A stretch of 64,000 nucleotides of DNA from Corynebacterium auris (GTDB taxonomy: Bacteria > Actinomycetota > Actinomycetes > Mycobacteriales > Mycobacteriaceae). The translations under genes were made by a program, and so were the position numbers. Position 1 is the first letter of the stretch; each line of letters begins with the position of its first letter. Below, piece by piece: positions 38,056 through 46,618 of this stretch. The DNA is taken from positions 1,537,991-1,601,990 of the forward strand of contig NZ_CP047047.1 of the NCBI RefSeq assembly GCF_030408575.1, given 5' to 3'. The notes beneath the pieces are model-generated. The model made no database searches. It saw only the letters and a list, made by a program, of their open reading frames with translations, and was not told the origin of the DNA.

Positions 38056-39183
38056 CTAGTGGGCACGCGCGGCGCGCACGACGCGGGTGGCAAGCTCGCG
38101 GGCGACGTCTCCGGCGCCCGAGCTATCCAGCGCCTCCTGCATGCGCGCGCGTTTGCCGGGCTCGCCGAGAATGCTCGTCACCGCTGCGCTCAGCGCCTCC
38201 GGGGTGAGCTCGGAGTCGTCGATGCGCACCGCCGCGCCGAGGTCGACGAGGTGGGCCGAGTTGAGCCCCTGCTCGCCGTTACCGTGCGGCAGCGGGATGT
38301 AGATCGCCGGGATCCCGGCCGCCGAGTTCTCCGCCACCGTCATCGCCCCGGAACGGCACACCACGAGGTCAGCGACGGCGTAGGCAGCCTCCATGTCGTC
38401 GATGTAGGGCACCGCCGTGTAGTGATCGTGCGCGGCGGGGGCGTCGTTCTTGCGCCCATAGGCGTGCAGCACCTGCGCGCCCGCGGCCGTGATGGCCTCC
38501 ACCGCGCTGGCCACGGCGCTGTTAATGCTCACCGCGCCCTGGGAACCGCCCGTGACCAGCACGGTCATGCGCTCCGGGTCGAGGCCCCACGTGCGGTAGC
38601 CGCGCCGCGCCTTCTCCCCATCTGCGTCCTCACCCACTCCGGGGCGCACCGGGATACCGACGGTCTCGCCCGGCATACCCGAGCCCGCGACGGCGTTGAG
38701 GCCAACCCCGCCGAGGCGCACTCCAAGCTTGTTGGCCATGCCGGCCAGCGCGTTGGTCTCCAGCACGAAAAAAGGCAGGCGCAGCGACGCCGCCGCGATG
38801 TACGCGGGGGCCGCGACATAACCGCCGGTTCCGAAAACGACCTGCGCGCCGGATTCGCGCAGCACCCGGCGCGTCTGCCGCACCGCGCGGGCCAGCTTGA
38901 AGGGCACGCCCGCCAGGCGCCAGGGCGCGCCCCGCGGCACCGGGACCGGGTCGATCAGCTCGAGGGCGAAGCCGCGGGCCGGCACGATCGTGGTTTCCAG
39001 GCCCTTCTCGGTGCCCAGAGCGGTCACGGTGGCCCCGAACTCGTCGCGCAGGACCTCCCCGACAGCCAGCGCCGGTTCGATATGCCCGGCGGTTCCGCCG
39101 CCGGCGAGGACGACGCTGAGCGGGCCGGAGCCGTCGTGCACCTTGTCAGCGGCGTCTTTGTCCGCTGGATCTGCTTCTGCCAT
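38056..39183 (-). CDS. murG: Lipid II synthase MurG
   Basis: GT28 glycosyltransferase of 375 residues transferring GlcNAc to lipid I at the inner face of the membrane. The glycine-rich loops are LAGGGTAGHIEPALAVGE (about 26-43) and VTGGSQGAVSINSAV; the sugar-nucleotide region is CRSGAMTVAENSAAGIPAIY. The N-terminus has an extra acidic leader of ~20 residues (MAEADPADKDAADKVHDGSG). It starts 27 bp after the ftsW stop. Confidence 0.97.
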   Translation of the reverse strand: MAEADPADKDAADKVHDGSGPLSVVLAGGGTAGHIEPALAVGEVLRDEFGATVTALGTEKGLETTIVPARGFALELIDPVPVPRGAPWRLAGVPFKLARAVRQTRRVLRESGAQVVFGTGGYVAAPAYIAAASLRLPFFVLETNALAGMANKLGVRLGGVGLNAVAGSGMPGETVGIPVRPGVGEDADGEKARRGYRTWGLDPERMTVLVTGGSQGAVSINSAVASAVEAITAAGAQVLHAYGRKNDAPAAHDHYTAVPYIDDMEAAYAVADLVVCRSGAMTVAENSAAGIPAIYIPLPHGNGEQGLNSAHLVDLGAAVRIDDSELTPEALSAAVTSILGEPGKRARMQEALDSSGAGDVARELATRVVRAARAH

Positions 39184-39210
39184 GTCTGGAGTACTCCTTT
39201 TCGTGTGCAG

Positions 39211-40770
39211 CTAGCCCGCGCGGCGGGCGTCGGTCGGGTCCCAGGATCCGCGCGGCGCGGGCTGGGGCCGCGGGGCCGTGCGGGCCGGTGAGGCAGGGCG
39301 GGCGCGGGTCGCCGGGCGCCCGGCGGCGGCGGTGGGGCGTCGAGAAGCTTCGCTCGGACGCGCGGTGACGGGGGTGCCAAAGCGCGCCTCGCGGCGAGAG
39401 CGCGCCCCCCGCCCGCTTTCGGCGCGGCGCGCTGCGCGGGACTGCCCCGGGGTGGTGGGCTCGCCGATACCGAGGAAGCGATCGAAGGCAGGCCGGCCGT
39501 AGTTCTGCATGGCGGACACCGCGTCGGGTTCGTGGCGGGCGATGGAGGCCAACACGCCCATGGAGGCGAGCGTGATCACAGCGGAGGTACCTCCGGCGGA
39601 GACCATCGGTAGCTGGATGCCGGTCACCGGCAGCAGGCCCACCACGTAGCCGATGTTGATGAAGGCCTGCGAGACCACCCCGGCTGCGAGCGAGGCCGCC
39701 ATGAGCGCCTGGAACTGGTTCTGCGCGCGACGCGCCGTACGCAGCCCGAAGTAGCCGAGCAGGGCGAACAGGGCGATCACGAGCGCACCTCCCCACAGCC
39801 CGAGCTCCTCGCCGATCACCGCGAAGATGAAGTCGTTGCGCGCCTCAGGGAGGTAGAACCACTTGGCGCGGGACTGGCCCAGGCCGACGCCGAGCAGGGA
39901 GCCGTCGGCAAGCGAGAGGAAGCCCTGGTGCGATTGGAAGGCGACGCCGCGCGTGTCGTCGAAATGGCCGAAAAGCGCGTCGAAGTAGACGGTGAAGCGG
40001 TCGGAGCGGTACCCGCCGGAGACGAAGACAACCACCAGCAGGCTGATCGTGCCCACGATAGCTGCGCCCGCGATGAAGGCCTTGGAGATCCCGGCGAAGA
40101 TGAGGATGAGGCCCGCGACGATGGCGAAGGAGACGGCCATGCCGAAGTCACGCTGCGCCGCGATGAGCCCGAGGCACAGCGCCGCCACCGCAATGAAGGC
40201 GACGAAGCCGTTATTTGGCTTCGACGGGCGCCGGTAGTCCTTGTTTGCCAGGGTCTTCGCCCCCCACACGGCGATGGCCACGCGGGCCAGCTCGGAAGGT
40301 TGCAGCCGCAGCGGGCCGAGCGCAATCCAGGACTGGGAGCCCACCTCGTCCCCACCGATGCCGATGCCGGGGATGAGCACGAGGATAAGCAGCACGACGG
40401 CAGCGGCCATAACGACGTCTGCGAACCTGCGCATCACCTCGGGCGAGACCTTGAGCATCACCCAGAACAAAAACAGCCCGAAGGCGACCATGAGGCCCTG
40501 GCGCAGTGTGGTCGCCCAGACGCTTGACGACGCGGCGAAGCTCGACGCCATCGACGAGCTGGTGACCATGACTATTCCGAGGCCCGCGAGCACCAGAACG
40601 ACGGTGCGGATCACGGTGTAATCCAGCAGCGGACGCGCGTCCATTGCGTCGTTGAGGCGACGCTGGGCGGCTGCAAAACCACCCTCCTGCGCCCGCGCGG
40701 GGCCTGGCTGCTGAGCTGCGTTTCTGCGGGGTTGGTACTCCCGCGCACCGCGCGTCACGGTCATGGCCAC
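39211..40770 (-). CDS. ftsW: SEDS septal peptidoglycan polymerase FtsW
   Basis: Polytopic membrane protein of 519 residues, glycan polymerase working with FtsI. About ten membrane segments; SEDS hallmarks are FVAFIAVAALCLGLIAAQRDFGMAV, in which the Asp is catalytic in the family (quoted here as AAQRDFGMAV), and YVVGLLPVTGIQLPMVSAGG (about 395-414). The cytoplasmic C-terminal tail of ~95 residues is very basic and low-complexity (Arg/Ala/Pro/Ser). GTG 40770 is 8 nt after AGGAG; ATG 40764 is the alternative. Confidence 0.95.
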   Translation of the reverse strand: MAMTVTRGAREYQPRRNAAQQPGPARAQEGGFAAAQRRLNDAMDARPLLDYTVIRTVVLVLAGLGIVMVTSSSMASSFAASSSVWATTLRQGLMVAFGLFLFWVMLKVSPEVMRRFADVVMAAAVVLLILVLIPGIGIGGDEVGSQSWIALGPLRLQPSELARVAIAVWGAKTLANKDYRRPSKPNNGFVAFIAVAALCLGLIAAQRDFGMAVSFAIVAGLILIFAGISKAFIAGAAIVGTISLLVVVFVSGGYRSDRFTVYFDALFGHFDDTRGVAFQSHQGFLSLADGSLLGVGLGQSRAKWFYLPEARNDFIFAVIGEELGLWGGALVIALFALLGYFGLRTARRAQNQFQALMAASLAAGVVSQAFINIGYVVGLLPVTGIQLPMVSAGGTSAVITLASMGVLASIARHEPDAVSAMQNYGRPAFDRFLGIGEPTTPGQSRAARRAESGRGARSRREARFGTPVTARPSEASRRPTAAAGRPATRARPASPARTAPRPQPAPRGSWDPTDARRAG

Positions 40771-40816
40771 CGCCCTTTCTCCTCGTTCGCCCCAGAGCTC
40801 ACTTCAGACACATTAG

Positions 40817-40853
40817 CCACAATAGACTGTGGGGCGGTAGCTCCGGGCGGAGC
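40817..40853 (-). repeat. Two small inverted repeats upstream of ftsW
   Basis: CCACA-ATAGAC-TGTGG (40817-40832) and GCTCCG-GG-CGGAGC (40840-40853) lie in the 96-bp gap between murD and ftsW. They leave room for a local ftsW promoter (TATTGT or TAATGT on the minus strand) or an mRNA processing site. Confidence 0.5.
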
Positions 40854-40866
40854 AACACGGCTCGCG

Positions 40867-42288
40867 TTAGGAGTGTCTCATGGCGGCGGCCGCAAAGTAG
40901 TCGCCACGCTGGGACATGCCGGAAAACATGTCGAGGCTGGCCGCGGCGGGAGCCAGCAGCACCGTGTCCCCCGGGCGCGCCTGGGTCGCCGCGAAGTCGA
41001 CGACCGCGTCCATCGCCCGCGCTGGGTCCGCCTCGTCCGTCACCCACACGGGCACATTCGGGGCCAGGCGCCGGAGCGCCTCGCGCAGGATCTCCCGGTC
41101 CGCCCCGATTAGCCCCACGGCCCGGAACCGGTGGGCGTGGGCGCGCACCAGGTCGTCGACCTCGGCGCCTTTGAGCTGCCCGCCGGCGATCCACACCACG
41201 GTGCCTGCCCCGGCGAGCGCCGAATCGGCCGCGTGCGGGTTGGTCGCCTTGGAGTTGTCCACCCAGTCGACGCCCCCCGCGGAGTGCACCACCGCGCCGC
41301 GGTGGCCCGCCACTCGGTAACCCGCCAGCCCTGCCCTGATCCGTTCGGGGTGCACGCCCTGGCTGTGGGCCGCCGCCGCCGCGGCAAGCGCGTCGTAGAC
41401 ACCGGCCGCGCCGGCGGGCTCGATGCCTGCCGCGCTGGCCAGCTCGACCTCTTCCCCGCCGCGCCTGGCGACGATGGCCTCACCCTTGATCCCGACCTGG
41501 TTCTCCCCCGGCTCCGCGAGGGTGAACCCGATGACGTCACCGCGCCCGCTCTCGCGCACGAGGCGCGCCACCTCGGCGTCGTCTATCCCGGCCACCGCGG
41601 TCTCCGCCCGAAGCAGCCGCGCCTTGTCGTGCGCGTACGCGGCGAAGGAGCCGTGCCAATCGATGTGGTCGGCCGCGAGGTTGAGCAGCACCCCGGCCGT
41701 CGGTCGCAGCTCGCGCGACCAGTGCAGCTGGAAGCTCGACAGCTCCGCTACCAGCACGTCCACGCGCTCTTCCGACAGGAGCGCGTCGCTGACGGAGAGC
41801 CCGATGTTGCCGCAGGCCACCGCGTCCAATCCCGTGTCGCGGGCGGATTCGGCCATGATCGCCGCCAGCATTCCCGTCGTCGTGGTTTTCCCGTTCGTGC
41901 CCGTCACCGCCAGCCACGTCCGCGGGGCGCCGAACACGCCCGCCCGGTCGAGGCGGAAGCACAGTTCCACGTCGCCGTAGACCTCCAGCCCCGCCTCCGC
42001 CGCGGCGCGCAGCAGTGGCGTGTCGGGGCGCCAGCCGGGGGAGGTGACCACAGTGGAAAACTGACTGAGCGCGCGCTCCGCCTCGGCGGTGCTCATCGCC
42101 TGGGCCTGCGTTTCCTGCGCCACGGCGGCGAGGTTGTCCGCGTTATCGTCGGCCACGCTGAAGGCAACGCCGAGCGCCGCGAGCAGCTTGGCCGCCCCGC
42201 GGCCGGAGACCCCCGCGCCGGCGATGAGAACGCCGCGGCGCAGCTCGGCGGGCACGTTGTCCGGCGCCATCGCGATCCGGCCCCCCAT
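40867..42288 (-). CDS. murD: UDP-N-acetylmuramoylalanine--D-glutamate ligase MurD
   Basis: Ligase of 473 residues adding D-Glu. N-terminal VLIAGAGVSGRGAAKLL, P-loop AVTGTNGKTTTTGMLAA (about 128), NLAADHIDWHGS and DNSKATNPHA are standard. The ATG at 42288 overlaps the mraY stop by one base (TGATG), pointing to coupled translation. A second ATG at 42270 is possible. Confidence 0.96.
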   Translation of the reverse strand: MGGRIAMAPDNVPAELRRGVLIAGAGVSGRGAAKLLAALGVAFSVADDNADNLAAVAQETQAQAMSTAEAERALSQFSTVVTSPGWRPDTPLLRAAAEAGLEVYGDVELCFRLDRAGVFGAPRTWLAVTGTNGKTTTTGMLAAIMAESARDTGLDAVACGNIGLSVSDALLSEERVDVLVAELSSFQLHWSRELRPTAGVLLNLAADHIDWHGSFAAYAHDKARLLRAETAVAGIDDAEVARLVRESGRGDVIGFTLAEPGENQVGIKGEAIVARRGGEEVELASAAGIEPAGAAGVYDALAAAAAAHSQGVHPERIRAGLAGYRVAGHRGAVVHSAGGVDWVDNSKATNPHAADSALAGAGTVVWIAGGQLKGAEVDDLVRAHAHRFRAVGLIGADREILREALRRLAPNVPVWVTDEADPARAMDAVVDFAATQARPGDTVLLAPAAASLDMFSGMSQRGDYFAAAAMRHS

Positions 42289-43394
42289 CAGCCCGCCGCC
42301 CCGCTCAGCGAAAGCCACTCGCCATAGAACACGGCCACGCCGAGCGCGCCCGCCATAGCGGAGAGGATCCAGAAGCGGATGACCACCGTTGTCTCCGGCC
42401 ACCCGCCGTTTTCAAAGTGGTGGTGGATAGGGGCCATGCGGAAGACTCGCTTGCCGGTGGCGCGGAAGGAAAGCACCTGGATAACCACGGAGGCGGCCTC
42501 CAGCACGAACAGCGCGCCGATGATCACCATGAGCAGCTCCGTCTTGCTGGTCACGGACAGCCCCGCCACCAGGCCGCCGAGCGCCAGCGAGCCCGTGTCA
42601 CCCATGAAGATCTTGGCCGGGGAGGCGTTCCACCACAGAAAGCCGATGGTGGCGCCGAACCCGGCGGCGGCCAGAGTGGCCAGGTCGAGCGGGTCGCGCA
42701 CGTCGTAGCACCCCGGCCCCGGCGCGGCGGTGCAGGACTGGCGGAACTGCCAGAACGTGATCGCGGTGTAGCCGGCCATGACGAAGGCCGTGGCGCCGGA
42801 GGCCAGCCCATCCAGCCCGTCGGTGAGGTTCACGGCGTTCGACCAGGCCGCGAGCAGGATGTAGACGAAGACCAGGAACACGATGGTGCCAATCACGCCG
42901 CCGACCGCTGCGAAGTCGACGATGTCCATGTCGCGCACGAAGCTTAACGACGTCGAACCCGGCGTGAGCCCCTCCGCGTTGGGGAACTGCAGGATGAGCA
43001 GCCCGAAGATGAGCGCGATAGCCAGCTGCGCGATCAGCTTCGCCGTTTTGTTCAGCCCGAGGTTGCGCTTCATGAACAGCTTAATGCCGTCGTCCGCGAA
43101 GCCGACGCCGCCGAGGGCCAGCGTCAGCCCCAGCACGATCCACCCCGAGGCGGTGAAGGCCGCGTGCCCGCTAGCTAGTGCCCACAGCCCGGCGGCGACG
43201 TAGCCGAGGGTGATGCCGGCGAGGATCGCTATGCCGCCCATGGTCGGCGTGCCGCGCTTCCGGGCGTGGGAGGCCGGCCCGTCCTCGCGGATCTCCTGGC
43301 CGAGGGCGCGGTGGTTGAAGTACCGGATGAGGACGGGGGTGAGGAAGATAGCGACGAGAAAGCTCACTATCGCGGCGATGATGATCTGGACCAT
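42288..43394 (-). CDS. mraY: Phospho-MurNAc-pentapeptide translocase MraY
   Basis: Ten-helix membrane enzyme of 368 residues making lipid I from UDP-MurNAc-pentapeptide and decaprenyl phosphate. Active-site aspartates appear in [10 protein letters not shown] (about 100) and [15 protein letters not shown] (about 186-200); the histidine loop is [14 protein letters not shown] (about 325). Coupled to murD by a one-base overlap and 62 bp after murF. Confidence 0.97.
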   Translation of the reverse strand: MVQIIIAAIVSFLVAIFLTPVLIRYFNHRALGQEIREDGPASHARKRGTPTMGGIAILAGITLGYVAAGLWALASGHAAFTASGWIVLGLTLALGGVGFADDGIKLFMKRNLGLNKTAKLIAQLAIALIFGLLILQFPNAEGLTPGSTSLSFVRDMDIVDFAAVGGVIGTIVFLVFVYILLAAWSNAVNLTDGLDGLASGATAFVMAGYTAITFWQFRQSCTAAPGPGCYDVRDPLDLATLAAAGFGATIGFLWWNASPAKIFMGDTGSLALGGLVAGLSVTSKTELLMVIIGALFVLEAASVVIQVLSFRATGKRVFRMAPIHHHFENGGWPETTVVIRFWILSAMAGALGVAVFYGEWLSLSGAAG

Positions 43395-43456
43395 GTGCGT
43401 TAATTACCGTGTTTTTCTAGCGGGCCCGCCCGGCGCGTTCGGCGGTTGTGCCCGGC

Positions 43457-45004
43457 TCAGTTCTGTTGATTCTTGCCGTCCCTAAGGTTATGCCCCGCGA
43501 GAAGCTGCTCCGCAACTCCCCACAGCCCGGCGGCGTTTGACGCTTTGACCAGCACAACGTCGCGTGCACTGCGCTCGTACCAGCCCTCTACCCCGGCGGG
43601 CGGGGCCGCCAGGATCGACCGGACGCGCGCGGCTGCGTCGTCGACCCCGCTGGCGGTGGACGTCGCAATGCCCCGGGCGCGGGCCTGCTGGACAAGCGCG
43701 CGCATCGGTTCCGTCCGCCCCACCGCGACGAGGTGGGTGACGTCGTAGCGGGCGAGCTCGTCGCCGAGCTCGCGGTGCGTGTCCACTGCGTTGCTGCCGA
43801 GCTCGTTCATCTCCCCCAGCACGGCGATCGAGCGCACCCCGGGGCGCGCAGCCGCGGTGTAGCCGAGCGCGGCGATACCGGCGCGCATCGAGTCCGGGTT
43901 GGCGTTGTAGGCGTCGTTGATCACGGTTACCCCGTCGGCGCGGGTGTGGACGTCCATGCGGTTGACGGAGACACCGTGGGCGCCGCTGAGCGCGGAGGCC
44001 ACCGTCGCGGCGGGCACGCCGGATTCAATGCCGACGGCGGCGGCGGCCAGCGCGTTGGAGACCTGGTGCGCGCCAAAGACATTCAGGCAGACGCGCTGCG
44101 GGTCCTGACCCGGCGAGTGCAGGGTGAAGCTGGCCCGCGCGACGTCGTCAAGCTCGATGTCCGTGGCATAGTAATCCGCGTCCTTCGACTGGGTGGAGAA
44201 GGTGACCACGCGGGCGCGGGTGCGCCGCGCCATCCCGGCGACGAGGTCGTCGTCGGCGTTGAGGATGGCAACGCCGCCCCGCTCGGCCTCGGGCAGCGCT
44301 TCTACCAGCTCGCCCTTGGCCTGCGCGATGTTCTCGCGCGAACCGAACTCGCCGAGGTGGGCAGAACCGACGTTGAGCACCACCCCGATACGCGGCGGGG
44401 CAATCTGGGCGAGGTGCGCGATGTGACCAATCCCCCGCGCGGACATCTCCGCGACGAGGAAGTCGGTCGTCTCAGTGCAGCGCAGCACGGTGTAGGGGTG
44501 GCCGATCTCGTTGTTGAACGAGCCGGGCGGGGCGACCGTCTCCCCCGCGGTGGACAGCACCGCGGCGATCAGGTCCTTCGTCGACGTCTTTCCCGCCGAG
44601 CCGGTCACACCCGTAATAGAAAGGCCGCTGTTGCGCGTCAGCTCGCGGGCGACGTAGGCGGCGAGGGAGGACATCGCCGCGACCACCGCCGCGACGGAGC
44701 CGTCCTTGTCGTTGGCGGCCAAATCGGAATTATCGCCCGCGCGCCTGTCCACCCGCGGCACGATGACGGCCGGGGCCGCCACATCGCGCGCCGCGAGCAC
44801 CGCCACCGCGCCCTGCTCCACGGCGGCGGGGGCAAAGTCGTGTCCGTCCGCGCGCGCACCGCTGAGCGCCACAAATAGCCCGCCGTCGGCGATCTTGCGG
44901 GAGTCGAACTCGACAAAGCCGCCCACCACGGCGTCCGGGTCCGCGTGCTCGTTGAGCGTGCCGCCGGTGATCTCCGCGATGGTGCGGAGCTTAAGTGGGA
45001 TCAT
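43457..45004 (-). CDS. murF: UDP-MurNAc-tripeptide--D-Ala-D-Ala ligase MurF
   Basis: Ligase of 515 residues completing the pentapeptide. P-loop ITGVTGSAGKTSTKDLIAAV (about 134-153), NEIGHPYTVLR and NDAYNANPDSMRAG are typical MurF motifs. ATG 45004 overlaps the murE stop as ATGA. No ddl gene adjoins it. Confidence 0.96.
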   Translation of the reverse strand: MIPLKLRTIAEITGGTLNEHADPDAVVGGFVEFDSRKIADGGLFVALSGARADGHDFAPAAVEQGAVAVLAARDVAAPAVIVPRVDRRAGDNSDLAANDKDGSVAAVVAAMSSLAAYVARELTRNSGLSITGVTGSAGKTSTKDLIAAVLSTAGETVAPPGSFNNEIGHPYTVLRCTETTDFLVAEMSARGIGHIAHLAQIAPPRIGVVLNVGSAHLGEFGSRENIAQAKGELVEALPEAERGGVAILNADDDLVAGMARRTRARVVTFSTQSKDADYYATDIELDDVARASFTLHSPGQDPQRVCLNVFGAHQVSNALAAAAVGIESGVPAATVASALSGAHGVSVNRMDVHTRADGVTVINDAYNANPDSMRAGIAALGYTAAARPGVRSIAVLGEMNELGSNAVDTHRELGDELARYDVTHLVAVGRTEPMRALVQQARARGIATSTASGVDDAAARVRSILAAPPAGVEGWYERSARDVVLVKASNAAGLWGVAEQLLAGHNLRDGKNQQN

Positions 45005-46596
45005 GGTCGCCTTCCTTCGCTGCCCTCGTGTGTGTGTTCTCTCGTGCTCGCCCCGCCGGAATCAGCGCCACCGGAATCGCTATGTTCACCGTAACCGGAA
45101 AGCGACAGGGCCCGGCGCATTTCTTTCCTGTCGTCGAACGGGTGCGTTGTCGTGCCCACGATCTGCCCGACCTCGTGGCCCTTGCCCACCACGATCACCG
45201 CGTCTCCTGGGCGCGCCCAGGCGATCAGCTCCTCGATCGCCTCGGCGCGCGATTTAGACTCCCGGATCTCCGCGTTCGCCCCCGCCGCGGCAGCGCCTTC
45301 GATAACAGCCGCGCGGATTGCCGCGGGGTCCTCGGTACGCGGGTTGTCGTCGGTAACAATGACCAGGTCGGCCCGCTGCGCGGCCTCCCGGCCCATGAGC
45401 GGGCGCTTCGAGGCGTCGCGGTCGCCGCCGGCTCCAATGACGACCCCGACGCGCCCGGCGACCTGCCCGCGCAGCGTCTCAAGCGCAGCCGCGACCGCCG
45501 CCGGCTTGTGCGCGTAGTCAACCACCGCGACGAAGTCCTGGCCCGCGTCGATGCGCTCCATGCGCCCCGGCACCGCGGCGTTTTCCAGCCCGGAGACGAA
45601 GCGCCCCACGTCCACGCCGGCGGCGTGCGCCATCGCCGTGGCGAGCGCGGCGTTGGCCACGTTGAACGCGCCCGGCAGCGGCAGCGTCAGCTCGTAAGCG
45701 GCGCCCGCCAGGGTCAGGCTGATGTGTTGGGCACCGGCCGGGGTGACGTCGAGAAGCGTCGCGGAGCAATCGAGCACCGCTTGGCCGCGCGTGCCCACGG
45801 CGAGACCCTCGCCTGCCCTGTCGAGCATCCGCTCGCCCCACGCATCGTCGACGCAGACGACGCTGCGGGCGGCGTGGACGGGCGAGGCCGGGTCGAAAAA
45901 GCGCGCCTTCGCCTCGAAGTAGTCCTCCATCGTCGGGTGGAAGTCAAGGTGGTCCTGGCTGAGGTTGGTAAAGCCCGCGACGTCGAAGAAACTGCCGTCC
46001 ACGCGCCCGAGGCTCAGCGCGTGGGAGGACACCTCCATCACCACGTGCGTCACCCCCTCGCTCAGCATCTGCGCGAACAACGCCTGCAGGGTGGGTGCCT
46101 CCGGCGTGGTCAGACTCGTCGGCACGTCGCGCCCGCGGATGCGGGTGCCCGTCGTGCCAATCAGCCCCACCTCGCAGCCGGCGGCGATCAGCCCCTGCTC
46201 GAGGAGGTAGGTCGTGGTGGTCTTGCCCGAGGTGCCCGTCACTCCGAGCAGGGTCAGGCTTTTCGACGGCTGACCGTAGACGCGCGCCGATACCCTCCCG
46301 AGCACGGCGCGAACGTCCTCGACGACGAGGACGGGCCGCTTCTCCCCGGCCTTGGCCAGGATCTCCCGCCCCGCCGCGTCTGTGAGGATGGCCGCGGCCG
46401 CGGACTGCGCCGCGTAGGTCGCGCCGTGGACGCGGGTGCCCGGAAGCGCTGCGAACAGCCCGCCCGGGGCGGCCTGGCCGGAGTCGAGGCTGACCGAGCT
46501 GATCTGCAGGTCGGCAGCGTCCTCGCTCACCACCGCCCCCGCCTCAGCGGCGAGCTGCCCAAGGGTGGGGGTTACGGCACTTGGGGTCGACTTCAC
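45001..46596 (-). CDS. murE: UDP-MurNAc-dipeptide--meso-DAP ligase MurE
   Basis: Ligase of 531 residues adding the third residue. P-loop GVTGTSGKTTTTYLLEQ (about 117), SSHALSLGRVDG and the specificity motif DNPRTEDP (about 440) are visible. DNPR is the signature for meso-diaminopimelate rather than lysine, matching corynebacterial peptidoglycan. A Gly/Ser/His-rich tail of ~25 residues follows the domain. GTG 46596 has only a weak purine-rich site. Confidence 0.96.
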   Translation of the reverse strand: MKSTPSAVTPTLGQLAAEAGAVVSEDAADLQISSVSLDSGQAAPGGLFAALPGTRVHGATYAAQSAAAAILTDAAGREILAKAGEKRPVLVVEDVRAVLGRVSARVYGQPSKSLTLLGVTGTSGKTTTTYLLEQGLIAAGCEVGLIGTTGTRIRGRDVPTSLTTPEAPTLQALFAQMLSEGVTHVVMEVSSHALSLGRVDGSFFDVAGFTNLSQDHLDFHPTMEDYFEAKARFFDPASPVHAARSVVCVDDAWGERMLDRAGEGLAVGTRGQAVLDCSATLLDVTPAGAQHISLTLAGAAYELTLPLPGAFNVANAALATAMAHAAGVDVGRFVSGLENAAVPGRMERIDAGQDFVAVVDYAHKPAAVAAALETLRGQVAGRVGVVIGAGGDRDASKRPLMGREAAQRADLVIVTDDNPRTEDPAAIRAAVIEGAAAAGANAEIRESKSRAEAIEELIAWARPGDAVIVVGKGHEVGQIVGTTTHPFDDRKEMRRALSLSGYGEHSDSGGADSGGASTREHTHEGSEGRRP

Positions 46597-46618
46597 GTTC
46601 CACTCTCTTTCCGCAGGC

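Noticed and set aside
36127..39291. 1054-codon plus-strand open frame
   Set aside because: Antisense to ftsQ, murC and murG; no recognisable domain.
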